This document shows positions 36,757 through 44,917 of a stretch of 64,000 nt of DNA, in pieces (within the stretch, counting starts at the first letter, position 1; each line of letters opens with the position of its first letter). The notes under the pieces were generated by a model, which worked only from the letters and a program-made list of their open reading frames with translations, made no database searches and was not told where the DNA came from. Made by a program: the position numbers and the translations under genes. This DNA is from Actinoallomurus sp963736325 (GTDB taxonomy: Bacteria; Actinomycetota; Actinomycetes; Streptosporangiales; Streptosporangiaceae), in NCBI GenBank assembly GCA_963736325.1, contig CAVTOG010000008.1, forward strand, positions 1,116,001 to 1,180,000, given 5' to 3'.

Positions 36757-37673
36757 CCGGTGACTGTGAGGAGGTGGAGTTCGAGGACCTGTCCCACCTG
36801 AACGAGGCGGCCCGAAGGATCGCGCGGCTGCCGGCGGCCGAGCGGCTGCGGTACGTGCGGGCGGACCGGTGGATCGGCTACACCCGCGCCACGCAGGCTT
36901 TGGATCGGCTGGAGGCTCTGCTGGCCTCACCGGCCAAGCAGCGAATGCCGAACCTGCTGCTGATCGGGCCGACCAACAACGGCAAGTCGATGATCATCGA
37001 GAAGTTCCGTCGGTCGCACCCGGTGGTCTCCCATCCTGACCGGGAGGAGTTCCCGGTGCTGACGATGCAGATGCCCTCGGACCCGAAGGTGTCGCGGTTC
37101 TACATCGCGCTGCTGTCCGCGATGGGCGCCCCGCTGCGCGCCCGGCCGAACCTGGGGGTGCTGGAGCAGTCGGCGTTGCGGCTGCTGCGCGAAACGCGTG
37201 TCCGCGTGCTGGTGATCGACGAACTCCACAACGTGCTGGCCGGACGAGGCGACGTACGGCGGGAGTTCTTGAACCTGCTGCGGTTCCTGGGCAACGAGCT
37301 GAAGATCCCGCTGATCGGCGTCGGAACCCGGGACGCCTACCTGGCGATCCGGTCCGACGACCAGCTGGAGAACCGGTTCGAGCCGTTCGTCCTGCCCCGC
37401 TGGAGTCCGGATGCGGAGGCGTGCTCACTGCTGGCGAGCTTCGCCGCGGCGCTGCCATTGCGCCGCCCGTCCCACATCGCGACCATCGAGATGGCCGAGT
37501 ACCTGCTGACCCGCAGCGAGGGCACGATCGGCGAGCTCACCGCGCTACTGACCGAGGCGGCCGTGGCCGCGATCGAGTCCGGCCGCGAGGCCATCGACCA
37601 GCGCACTCTGCTGATCGCCTCCTACGCCGGGCCCACCGAGCGGCGCCGGCTGTTCGAACGCGAGCTGGTGTGA
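36750..37673 (+). CDS. tniB: TniB-like AAA+ ATPase (target regulator)
   Basis: The 307-aa AAA+ ATPase, related to TnsC, selects and licenses targets for TniA. N-terminal HLNEAARRIARLPAAERLRY is typical. Walker A LLIGPTNNGKSMIIEKF, Walker B VRVLVIDELHNVLAGRGDVR and sensor region PLIGVGTRDAYLAIRSDDQL are followed by RFEPFVLPRW. It is coupled to tniA and followed 13 bp later by tniQ. Confidence 0.92.
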   Translation: MVTGDCEEVEFEDLSHLNEAARRIARLPAAERLRYVRADRWIGYTRATQALDRLEALLASPAKQRMPNLLLIGPTNNGKSMIIEKFRRSHPVVSHPDREEFPVLTMQMPSDPKVSRFYIALLSAMGAPLRARPNLGVLEQSALRLLRETRVRVLVIDELHNVLAGRGDVRREFLNLLRFLGNELKIPLIGVGTRDAYLAIRSDDQLENRFEPFVLPRWSPDAEACSLLASFAAALPLRRPSHIATIEMAEYLLTRSEGTIGELTALLTEAAVAAIESGREAIDQRTLLIASYAGPTERRRLFERELV

Positions 37674-37686
37674 GGGTGGGGCCAGC

Positions 37687-38946
37687 GTGAGGGCAGAGCC
37701 GGCCCGCCGGTGGCCGTTGCACCCGCAGCCCGCCCCAGGCGAGGCATTGACCTCGTGGCTGGCCGGCCTGGCCGCTCTGTACGGTCTGTCGACCGCGCAG
37801 CTGCTGCGCCACAACCTCGGCCCGGCTTCGGCGCTGCTGGAGGGCCGGGCTTTCGCGGATCTGGACTGGGATCCGCCGGTGCCGGTCCTGGAAGCGTTGG
37901 CGGAGCGGACCGGGACCAGTCTGGGCGAGCTGCGGATGATGACGATCGCCGGGTGGAGGCCGTGGCTGGCCGACTCCCTCGATCCCGCCGACGGCCCGGA
38001 GGCCTTCGCCACCTACGTCCGCCAAGGCTCGGTGCTGCTTGCGCCAGGTGAGGCCCGCGCGGGGAAGGTCGGTGCGTGGCTGGCCTGGCTGCCGACTCGC
38101 GAGGAGCACCGGCGGGCGGTCCGGATGCTCTGCCCGGTGTGCACGACAGACCCCGACGCCGGGACGACGCTGCTGGCAGCCGCTCTGCCGATCATGACGA
38201 GCTGCCCGGTCCACACCTGCCGCCTCGAACCCGGCCCCGAGGTCCGGTCGGGGCTGGCCATAGGAAAACCGGTCGCGCCGCAACCGGTTCCCGACGCGGT
38301 CACCGCGCTGGACCGACTCACCTGGGAGGGACTGACCACGGGCAGGGTCTCCCTGCCCCGTCGGCCGGTGGATACGGGCGTGTGGTTCCGGCTGCTGCGC
38401 ACGCGGCTGGACGAGGTCAGCATGGCGCCCTCGGTGGTCCGCAGCAGGTCCGCCGAGGTGCTGCGGCTGATCTGGGAGAGGACCGGGCAGCCGCTCCGGG
38501 CGGGCCTGAACGTCTGGCGGCCGTTCGAGCAGCTCGGCCCCGCCCGCCAGGAGGCGATGCGGGAGGCCGCCGCCATCGTCGTCGACCTCGCACGCACCGA
38601 GACGATCACCATGCGCGGGACCTTCGGGCCACTGCTGAGCGCCCAGCCCCACCAGGCCGTCTTCGAGGGCCATCGGCCGCCACCGCCGCGCCCGGCCGAG
38701 GCCTCTGAAGGACTGGTCCGTGCATCGGCGTGGGGGACGTTCAACGAGGAGTTCGAGGCCTTCTTCGGCCTGGCCCGCAACTACCCCGGCACCGCCCTCC
38801 AACTGTTAAAGATCTTCGCCTTCCGGTGCCGGACTCTGGCCGAGTTCGAGACCGAACGCCGCTTCCTCATCAACGCCGGCATCCCCGAGGCGTTCCTGCC
38901 CGACGCCGCGGGCTGCGGACGCGCCGACCTGCTGACCGGCCGGTGA
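37687..38946 (+). CDS. tniQ: TniQ-family transposition protein
   Basis: The 419-aa protein opens LHPQPAPGEALTSWLAGLAA, the TniQ N-terminal signature, and carries a zinc-ribbon-type region (RMLCPVCTTDPDA, TSCPVHTCRL). The C-terminal half is helical (FFGLARNYPGTALQLLKIFA). TniQ/TnsD proteins direct target choice together with TniB. It is intact and on the same strand as tniA and tniB. Confidence 0.88.
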   Translation: MRAEPARRWPLHPQPAPGEALTSWLAGLAALYGLSTAQLLRHNLGPASALLEGRAFADLDWDPPVPVLEALAERTGTSLGELRMMTIAGWRPWLADSLDPADGPEAFATYVRQGSVLLAPGEARAGKVGAWLAWLPTREEHRRAVRMLCPVCTTDPDAGTTLLAAALPIMTSCPVHTCRLEPGPEVRSGLAIGKPVAPQPVPDAVTALDRLTWEGLTTGRVSLPRRPVDTGVWFRLLRTRLDEVSMAPSVVRSRSAEVLRLIWERTGQPLRAGLNVWRPFEQLGPARQEAMREAAAIVVDLARTETITMRGTFGPLLSAQPHQAVFEGHRPPPPRPAEASEGLVRASAWGTFNEEFEAFFGLARNYPGTALQLLKIFAFRCRTLAEFETERRFLINAGIPEAFLPDAAGCGRADLLTGR

Positions 38947-38956
38947 GCAAGGGCCA

Positions 38957-39949
38957 CTACGTCAGGGCCGCGAAGTCCGCATGGGCCTGCTGCACGGCCT
39001 CGGGGTAGGCGCTGGCCTTCTCGTGCTCGGCGAGGGCCCGGTAGATGCTGGCGACCGAGGGGTTCTGGCCCGCGTTCTTCCCGGTGGGGATGATCAGGTC
39101 TTTGCGGATGTCCTCCACGCGCTCACCGGCGGCCTTGCGGCGCAGGACGGTGTGGAGCATGTCATCGGTCATCACGGGACGGCGGACGCCGTGCTTGCCC
39201 TTGAGGGCGACGGCGTCAAGGCCCTCGAGAGTCGCCTCGTCGATGCCTTCGCGTTCGGTCTCGGCCATCGCGGCGAAGAACGCGAACAACATCCGGCCCG
39301 GCCCGGACGGATCGTAGGTCCCCGCGAGTGGCCCGGCGAGCATCTCCAGGACCAGGCCGTGCGCGGTGAGGTGGTCGGCCAGCGCCGTGAGCTCGGCGGC
39401 GTCACGGCCGAGACGCTTCATCTCGTACACGGTGATGATGACGCGGCAGTGCGGGGCGTGCGCCTTCACCTCACGGGCGGCCGCGAGCGCGGCCTCGAAC
39501 TGGGGGCGGACCTTCACGCGGGTGGAGATCTTCTCGGCGAAGATCTTCTCGCGGGGGATGCCGTGCCGGGCGAGCGCGTCCAGCTGCGACTGCAACTCCT
39601 GGGTGAGAGAGGAACAGCGCGCGTAACCGATCCGGATGTCGGCGGTGGCCTGGTCGGGGTCGATCGGCGCGGGCGGCTCCGTGCCCGGCCGCCACGGCTG
39701 CCCGGGCCCGCGGTCGGCGGGGGTCTGCACTCGCAGCAGCTTCGTCAGCCGCGGAACCTTCACGAACCGGCCGGTGTGATAGGTCCCGGCCACCGCGCCC
39801 GAACGCGACCGGCAGGGCGATCCGGCCGCCACGTCACATCGCGGGCATGGGTGACGTTCGACCTCATCCGCGTCACGGGTGATGTTCGGGCCATCGGCGA
39901 AAACAGCGGTCGATTCGGCGCGTTCACGGGGTTCCGGGACCTTGACCAT
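38957..39949 (-). CDS. Serine recombinase/resolvase of the tni module
   Basis: The 330-aa recombinase starts at ATG 39949. The N-terminal Cys motif is HPCPRCDVAAGSPCRSRSG. The catalytic domain begins RIGYARCSSLTQELQSQLDA (Ser nucleophile after YAR), with STRVKVRPQFEAALAAAREV, VIITVYEMKRLGRDAAELTA, GPLAGTYDPSGPGRML and AMAETEREGIDEATLEGLD. The C-terminal HTH follows (ERVEDIRKDLIIPTGKNAGQ, PSVASIYRALAEHE). It is convergent with tniQ, as tniR is in Tn5053-like elements. It probably resolves cointegrates; the resolution site is likely just upstream (39950 on). Confidence 0.88.
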   Translation of the reverse strand: MVKVPEPRERAESTAVFADGPNITRDADEVERHPCPRCDVAAGSPCRSRSGAVAGTYHTGRFVKVPRLTKLLRVQTPADRGPGQPWRPGTEPPAPIDPDQATADIRIGYARCSSLTQELQSQLDALARHGIPREKIFAEKISTRVKVRPQFEAALAAAREVKAHAPHCRVIITVYEMKRLGRDAAELTALADHLTAHGLVLEMLAGPLAGTYDPSGPGRMLFAFFAAMAETEREGIDEATLEGLDAVALKGKHGVRRPVMTDDMLHTVLRRKAAGERVEDIRKDLIIPTGKNAGQNPSVASIYRALAEHEKASAYPEAVQQAHADFAALT

Positions 39950-39959
39950 CCCCAGAGCC

Positions 39960-40105
39960 TCTCACAAACATTTCCCAGAACCTCGCGATCGACGATTTTG
40001 AGTGAGAACGAGTTCTGAGAAGAAATCGAGCCCGATCGCCCCCTCGATCAAGATCAAATACGGGCCTGGTGTTCTTCTCTGGCAATAGAGCGTTTCTGAG
40101 AGACC
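39960..40105 (+). repeat. Cluster of element-end-like short repeats, left side of the metalloprotease cassette
   Basis: TCTCACAAA at 39960-39968, GTTCTGAGA at 40012-40020 and TTTCTGAGAGACC at 40093-40105. The same three motifs occur in inverted order and orientation at 44722-44843. Their layout recalls the multiple transposase-binding sites at Tn7/Tn402 ends. Confidence 0.55.
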
Positions 40106-40632
40106 GTTCTATCTTCGGCGCCCGCATCGCCAACTGCGCTTGAAGCTCATCTTGAACGCATTGAGGAACCGACCCCCGGAACTTGCTTCGCGATCCTAGG
40201 GTTCTTGAGTGCCGCGCCTTCGCTGTGCCGGTCACCGATGTCTCGCGGTAGATGGCGGTGGCGTCCCGGCAATCAGTGACAGCCTCCTCGAATCGTCACA
40301 CCTCCTCCAACGGGACCGCGACCATAAGGGTGAAATGGGGCGGGGCAAAATGTGGCGCCGGGTCCGATTGGATAGGTGCACCAATTTGCCCGGCTTTGCC
40401 CATTTTGAGGCACCGGGTCGGCCAGGGGGCGTAATCGGCCGGTTCCGCCCCTAGCGTCACTTGACCAGCGACAGAGACGAGCCCGCCCGTCATCACGGCG
40501 AGTCATGGAAGTCACTCCAGCGCCCGACCACCACTTGGCCGTAGCTATACGAGGACTGCGCATGGGGTCCTCGTATAGCTACAGTTGCAACGCGATATGC
40601 CATGACAGTACGCAGTTGCCTCGGGAGGGTAA
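40106..40632. other. Non-coding stretch before the metalloprotease cassette
   Basis: I see no gene here. It contains a GC/AT mixed segment with partial inverted similarity (GGGGCGGGGCAAAATG near 40334 against TTTGCCCATTTT near 40393) and the perfect hairpin at 40541-40582. Base composition is lower in GC than the flanks, in keeping with imported DNA. Confidence 0.5.
40541..40582. other. Perfect 16-bp stem-loop upstream of the cassette
   Basis: GTAGCTATACGAGGAC (40541-40556), a 10-base loop, and GTCCTCGTATAGCTAC (40567-40582). It lies 51 bp before the first cassette gene and has no T tract. It may be an operator, a recombination site or an RNA structure; the sequence alone does not decide. 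Confidence 0.6.
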
Positions 40633-41130
40633 ATGGGTAACGGATATGCCGAAATGCCCCGAAGCGCTGAGGGAAGAGTAATTCGCGACATCGTGCGTTC
40701 GGTGCTCGTTTCTCAGGCCGACGGGGAGCTTCCCTACTTCACAAGAAGGGCGCGGATCGGTGATTCCTGGGTCCTGTGGCGCCTGCGTCACCGGCGAGGA
40801 CGGGACGAACCCTTGGGGTTCGGGCTGAGCGAGATGGAGACGCTGATCACCCCGGTGGTCTGGATAACCCTCAACGAGGCGGCCCGAGAGTTCGGAACCG
40901 CCGCGAGCGGCGGAATGTTCGCCGGAGTGCGGAGCCTGTTCCGCAGGCTTCTGCGCCGCAAGCCCCGGCTCGCGACCGTCCCGCCGCTGACCGAGGAGCA
41001 ACGAGAGCAGATCCGCGACGCCGTCCGCCAGGAACTGCTGAACAGGAAGTTCGGGAAGCAACGGGCCGCCGATATCGCCAACGCCGTATTCCACGAGCTG
41101 TCGGTGGCGCCCTCGCCGGTCAAGGAATAG
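40633..41130 (+). CDS. Uncharacterised 165-aa protein, partner of the membrane metalloprotease-like gene
   Basis: I do not recognise a family. The start ATG 40633 follows a GGGAGGG run about 5 nt away. The protein is soluble, with an N-terminal segment (RVIRDIVRSVLVSQADGELP), RIGDSWVLWRLRHRRGRDEP, a hydrophobic patch (LITPVVWITLNEAAREFG), a basic stretch (RSLFRRLLRRKPRL) and helical EEQREQIRDAVRQELLNRKF. Two bases separate it from the next gene, so the two are surely cotranscribed. It may regulate or accompany the metalloprotease. Confidence 0.7.
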   Translation: MGNGYAEMPRSAEGRVIRDIVRSVLVSQADGELPYFTRRARIGDSWVLWRLRHRRGRDEPLGFGLSEMETLITPVVWITLNEAAREFGTAASGGMFAGVRSLFRRLLRRKPRLATVPPLTEEQREQIRDAVRQELLNRKFGKQRAADIANAVFHELSVAPSPVKE

Positions 41131-41132
41131 CC

Positions 41133-44100
41133 GTGGCCGCCGTGGCACCGCGCCTAGACGAACGGATGATGCCAGCCGGGACCAGGGCACGTTTCGGGCT
41201 GGTCGTCGTGCTGGCGCTGGTCACCAGCGCCAAGATGGCGCTCGAGGTCGCGTATTCCGTCACCTCCAAACGCAGTACCCGGTGCGAACTGGCCGCCGGC
41301 ATCGACGTGTTCAGGGCCAGCCCCGACCAGAGCACGCTGCTGGCCCGGGTCACCCAGTACAGCGCGTACACGAAATGCGAGGCCCGCTTCGCCACGCCGC
41401 CAACGGCTTGGCTGCCGGTGGGCTGGCCGGTCCTCGTGCTCGTCGTGGCGGTCCTCGCCTTCTACGCCGACCGGAGGTGGAAGACCCGCCGGTCACGAGT
41501 GAGCCCGCTGACGGAATTCGACGACCGGGCGAGCGGCTTCGCCATCTCCGAAGAGGTCACGCGGCTGAAGGAGCAGGCTGGCGTGCGGGCCGCGGTCAGC
41601 TGCGTCGTGGACCTCACTTCCGAGGCCCGCAGCGCCACCGTCTTGGGCAGCACCGGACATCCGGTGCTATGCCTCCACTTCGGCCTCGTCATGCAGCGGC
41701 TACGGAACGCGGCCGACGGCACGGACGACCCGGAGTTCCGCGCGGTGCTCCTGCACGAATTCGCGCACATCCGCTACGGCGACGTCTCCGCGGCCCGGGG
41801 CACGATGGCGGTCTGGCGGGCCTTCGTGCTCGTGGCGCTCCTGCCCTACCTGGTCATCTCTGGCGTCCAGGTCACATACGGAACCGTCCCGCAGGGGCTG
41901 AACGGGATCAATCCGGTCGACGCGCGGGACATCCTGATCACGCTCGTGCTCGCCGCCCTCGGATACCTGGCACGGTGCGACGTGCTGCGCAACCGAGAGA
42001 TCTACGCCGACCGCGAAGCCGTCCGCAACGGCGCGGACAAGCAGTGCTGGCCGACGAGCACAACCGACGCCGTCTCGTGGCGGGAACGGGCGGCCCGCAG
42101 GTTCGCCGGGCTGTGGCGCAACCACCCAGGCTGGGATCTGCGCGCCGTGTCGCTGGACGATCCCCACGCGCTGTTCGTGGTGCAGGCGATGCCGATGTTC
42201 CTGGCCGGCGTGGCCGCCGCACTGATCGACACCGACGTCCAGTACGTGGACTATGTCTACTTCTTGTCCAGCCCGTGGCTGGGCTCGCCGTGGGCGGCAC
42301 AGGCTGCGGTGGCGCTACCGGCCGTCCTGATCACCCTGATCGTGGGAGTCGCGCTGTGGCGCCTGGTGGCCTACGACGGCCACGGCGGGAGTGCAGCGGC
42401 GACGGGGCCGCGCGCGAGAGTGACCGGTTTCCGGACGGGCCTGTGGCTCGGCGCGGGCATCGTGGTCGGGGATCTCGCCGCGGGCCAGGGCACGATCAGG
42501 CAACTGGTTCCCGCCCGGCCGGAGATGCTCCTGCTGGTTCTCGCCGCCGGCGTGGGGTTCGCCGTGTGGACCGTTCAGTGCGCGGGCGCGTTACTGGCCC
42601 GGTCGCCGGGCCAGATCCCACGCTGGGTCATGACGGTCGGGCTGGCGGGCTCCTTCCTCGCCTTGTCCTGGTGGTTCGCCTGGTGGGCGCTGGCCGGGGG
42701 CCCGTACTCGACGGGCATCAGCATCTCGCACAGTGGCTACCTGCAGTACATGAAATACCGCTACGGGCAGTCGCTCGTGCATCCCGCCATCCTCACCGTG
42801 GTCAGTTGGTTCCAGTTCGTGCTCAATCAGCTGATCGGGCCCCCGCTCGACCTGCTGGCCGTGGCCGCGGCCTGGATGATCCCGCTGCTGGCATGGGTAC
42901 GCCGCCCCGGCGCCCCCACGGACGGACTGCCTTCGCTCCGCGTGCCCCTCATCTGGGCCGCGGCCGGCACGGTGGCCACCTGGGCCTGCGCCGTCTGGGC
43001 GCAGGCGTACATGCACCGGACCCAGCCGCCGAGGCCGCCGCTGCACGGCCTGTACGAGATGTCGTACATGTGGCTCCTGCTGGGAGCGCAGGCGGGGCCC
43101 GCGGTGGCCGTCGCGGTGGCCGTCGGGCTGCGGCGGAGCCGTTTCCGGCTACTGGCCGCACTCATCGCCGCAGAGGCGACAGTGCTCGCGGGCTTCGCCG
43201 GGGTCTTCGTCCTGGTCTCGGCCGACGGCTGCATCCGGCCCCTGAACACCCTGGAGACCTCCTGTTCCTGGCGGCCGGGCCTGATCAAGTGGGTCTACCC
43301 CACCTTGGTAGACGGAACGGCAGTGGTCGCCGCCCTTGTCGCGTTCGCTGTCTGCGTGCTCGCCCTGGCCCGCCCGGCGGCACGACGGGACAGTGATGAG
43401 TCGCAGACAGCGCGGCCCGGGACGGCGGTGCGGTCCCGGCACGGGAAGACGCTGGCCTTCACCGGGCTGGCCGGAGTGGCTGCCCTCGGCGTGGCGCTCG
43501 CCGGCATCGTCATGAGGTTCCCGCAGCAGTCCCGTTACCTGAGCGCGGCCGAGCAGGTCACGGGCTCGGAGAACTACGGAATGAGCTTTCATTCCGCCAC
43601 GCTGGCCCCGCCGACTCCGGAAACCGCCGCGCTGGAGGTCGAATACTGGAGCGATCTCGGTGGCGCGGCCCTGCTCAGCCGCCTCCAGTCCGACATGGTG
43701 AAGATCAGGACGATGCTGGTCGCAGATTCCGCCCGCCCGCACAGGGACCCCGTTCAGGACTTCCAGGCCATCGAGCCGGTGTGCGCGGACATCGTCAAGG
43801 TGTCCCAGGAGAGCTACGCCTATTTCCACCTGCCCGATGCCCAAGCACGCCCGTTGTGGTACGGGTTCGAGCAGGTAGCCGGAAACGGAGGCCGCAGCTG
43901 CGAATCCGCCATCGCAATGCTGGCGCGCGATCACTTCAGCACGGCGGTCAGGACCGCGCTGGAGCGCGCGATGGGACAGATCGGCCAGGCGTCTTACAAC
44001 ACCGGGATCATCGCTGCCCGGATCGAGGCCCTGGAGGAAGCCGGCGGAATCACCGAGTACGGGAATGGAATCGCGGGCCCACCGCTGCACGTCCTGCCGC

Positions 44101-44585
44101 CGCCGGCGGGAACCCAGCGCTGGCCCCAGACCAGCAAAACCGGCAACCCGATGAACCTGGTCGTCACCGTGGCGAACGAGTACTCGGCGCACCGGTCCAA
44201 AGTGAGAAAGTGGCTGTCTCGCAACAGATTCGTGTCGGGGGCCCGGGAAGGCTGGACCTACGCCGACGGCACGCAAGCGGCGGTCCTCGTAAACCGGTTC
44301 GCCGCCAGCACTGACGCGACGAGCGTGATCGACAGCTGGGACGCCGCATACCGCCAGGAATCCGCGCCCGCCCCGGCGCTGACCGACCCGGCCGACGGCG
44401 GCATGGGCGTGGTGACCCCTGCCTCGAAGCAAAATCCCTACGTCACGACGACGATAGCCACGCACCTCGGCTTCTACGTGATCGACGTCCAGATCTCCGC
44501 CGCCCGCACCCCGGCCCCCGCCATCGCCCTCGCCAAGGCCCTCCTCCGCCAGCAGTACGCCCTCCTCAAGGCAGACGGTGCCTGA
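41133..44585 (+). CDS. Giant polytopic M48/M56-like membrane metalloprotease
   Basis: The 1150-aa protein starts at GTG 41133; ATG 41166 is an alternative. Two TM helices precede a cytosolic M48-like domain, with zinc motif HEFAH at residues 208-212 (AVLLHEFAHIRYGDV) and the third-ligand motif NREIYADREAV (E289). About a dozen further TM segments follow (VGLAGSFLALSWWFAWWALA, WAAAGTVATWACAVWAQAYM, VVAALVAFAVCVLALA). A last TM is near 43470, and the C-terminal about 360 aa is predicted outside, with no match I know. It is much longer than HtpX (about 290 aa). It is the main cargo between the inverted repeat clusters. Confidence 0.8.
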   Translation: MAAVAPRLDERMMPAGTRARFGLVVVLALVTSAKMALEVAYSVTSKRSTRCELAAGIDVFRASPDQSTLLARVTQYSAYTKCEARFATPPTAWLPVGWPVLVLVVAVLAFYADRRWKTRRSRVSPLTEFDDRASGFAISEEVTRLKEQAGVRAAVSCVVDLTSEARSATVLGSTGHPVLCLHFGLVMQRLRNAADGTDDPEFRAVLLHEFAHIRYGDVSAARGTMAVWRAFVLVALLPYLVISGVQVTYGTVPQGLNGINPVDARDILITLVLAALGYLARCDVLRNREIYADREAVRNGADKQCWPTSTTDAVSWRERAARRFAGLWRNHPGWDLRAVSLDDPHALFVVQAMPMFLAGVAAALIDTDVQYVDYVYFLSSPWLGSPWAAQAAVALPAVLITLIVGVALWRLVAYDGHGGSAAATGPRARVTGFRTGLWLGAGIVVGDLAAGQGTIRQLVPARPEMLLLVLAAGVGFAVWTVQCAGALLARSPGQIPRWVMTVGLAGSFLALSWWFAWWALAGGPYSTGISISHSGYLQYMKYRYGQSLVHPAILTVVSWFQFVLNQLIGPPLDLLAVAAAWMIPLLAWVRRPGAPTDGLPSLRVPLIWAAAGTVATWACAVWAQAYMHRTQPPRPPLHGLYEMSYMWLLLGAQAGPAVAVAVAVGLRRSRFRLLAALIAAEATVLAGFAGVFVLVSADGCIRPLNTLETSCSWRPGLIKWVYPTLVDGTAVVAALVAFAVCVLALARPAARRDSDESQTARPGTAVRSRHGKTLAFTGLAGVAALGVALAGIVMRFPQQSRYLSAAEQVTGSENYGMSFHSATLAPPTPETAALEVEYWSDLGGAALLSRLQSDMVKIRTMLVADSARPHRDPVQDFQAIEPVCADIVKVSQESYAYFHLPDAQARPLWYGFEQVAGNGGRSCESAIAMLARDHFSTAVRTALERAMGQIGQASYNTGIIAARIEALEEAGGITEYGNGIAGPPLHVLPPPAGTQRWPQTSKTGNPMNLVVTVANEYSAHRSKVRKWLSRNRFVSGAREGWTYADGTQAAVLVNRFAASTDATSVIDSWDAAYRQESAPAPALTDPADGGMGVVTPASKQNPYVTTTIATHLGFYVIDVQISAARTPAPAIALAKALLRQQYALLKADGA

Positions 44586-44917
44586 CACAGCGCCCAACGG
44601 ATCGGCTGCGAAAGCCCGAACTGGTACGGACGCTGGCAGCAGGGGTAATGCAGAGGACTTTAGACATCCATGCAGACGACTTCGGAACTCGACACTGATC
44701 GGGGGTGAGATCCATGCGGGAGGTCTCTCAGAACTGCCTCGCACAACGCGCAGGTTTTGAGGGTACTTTCGCGAACGGCGACCTGCGAAACGGGATCGCC
44801 CGGAGGCGGTTCTCAGAACTCTCACAGATGGCCATTTGTGAGAATGACCTTGCGTCACACGGATGCGACGGCCCGGTTCCGCATGACCGCGCCGGACGTG
44901 GCACTCCGCGCTCGGGG
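44586..44917. other. Non-coding stretch after the metalloprotease gene
   Basis: No gene is visible over 332 bases. The right repeat cluster lies here. The far end (CATTTGTGAGAATGACC, 44833-44849) is the best candidate for an element terminus. Confidence 0.5.
44722..44843 (-). repeat. Cluster of element-end-like short repeats, right side of the metalloprotease cassette
   Basis: GGTCTCTCAGAAC (44722-44734), TCTCAGAAC (44811-44819) and TTTGTGAGA (44835-44843), the reverse complements of the three left motifs. Distances between the inner two motifs are similar on both sides (about 81 and 85 bp). A local hairpin, TCTCACAGATGGCCATTTGTGAGA, sits at the outer end. Confidence 0.55.

Noticed and set aside
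39950..40110. Right end of the tni module
   Set aside because: The repeats here (TCTCACAAA, TTCTGAGA) do not match the left array (CGTACTCGTGTGCAC). They pair with the cluster at 44722-44843 instead.
40209..40454. Possible small gene between the recombinase and the cassette
   Set aside because: The translation has no recognisable motif or ribosome site and crosses partial inverted repeats, so I treat it as non-coding.
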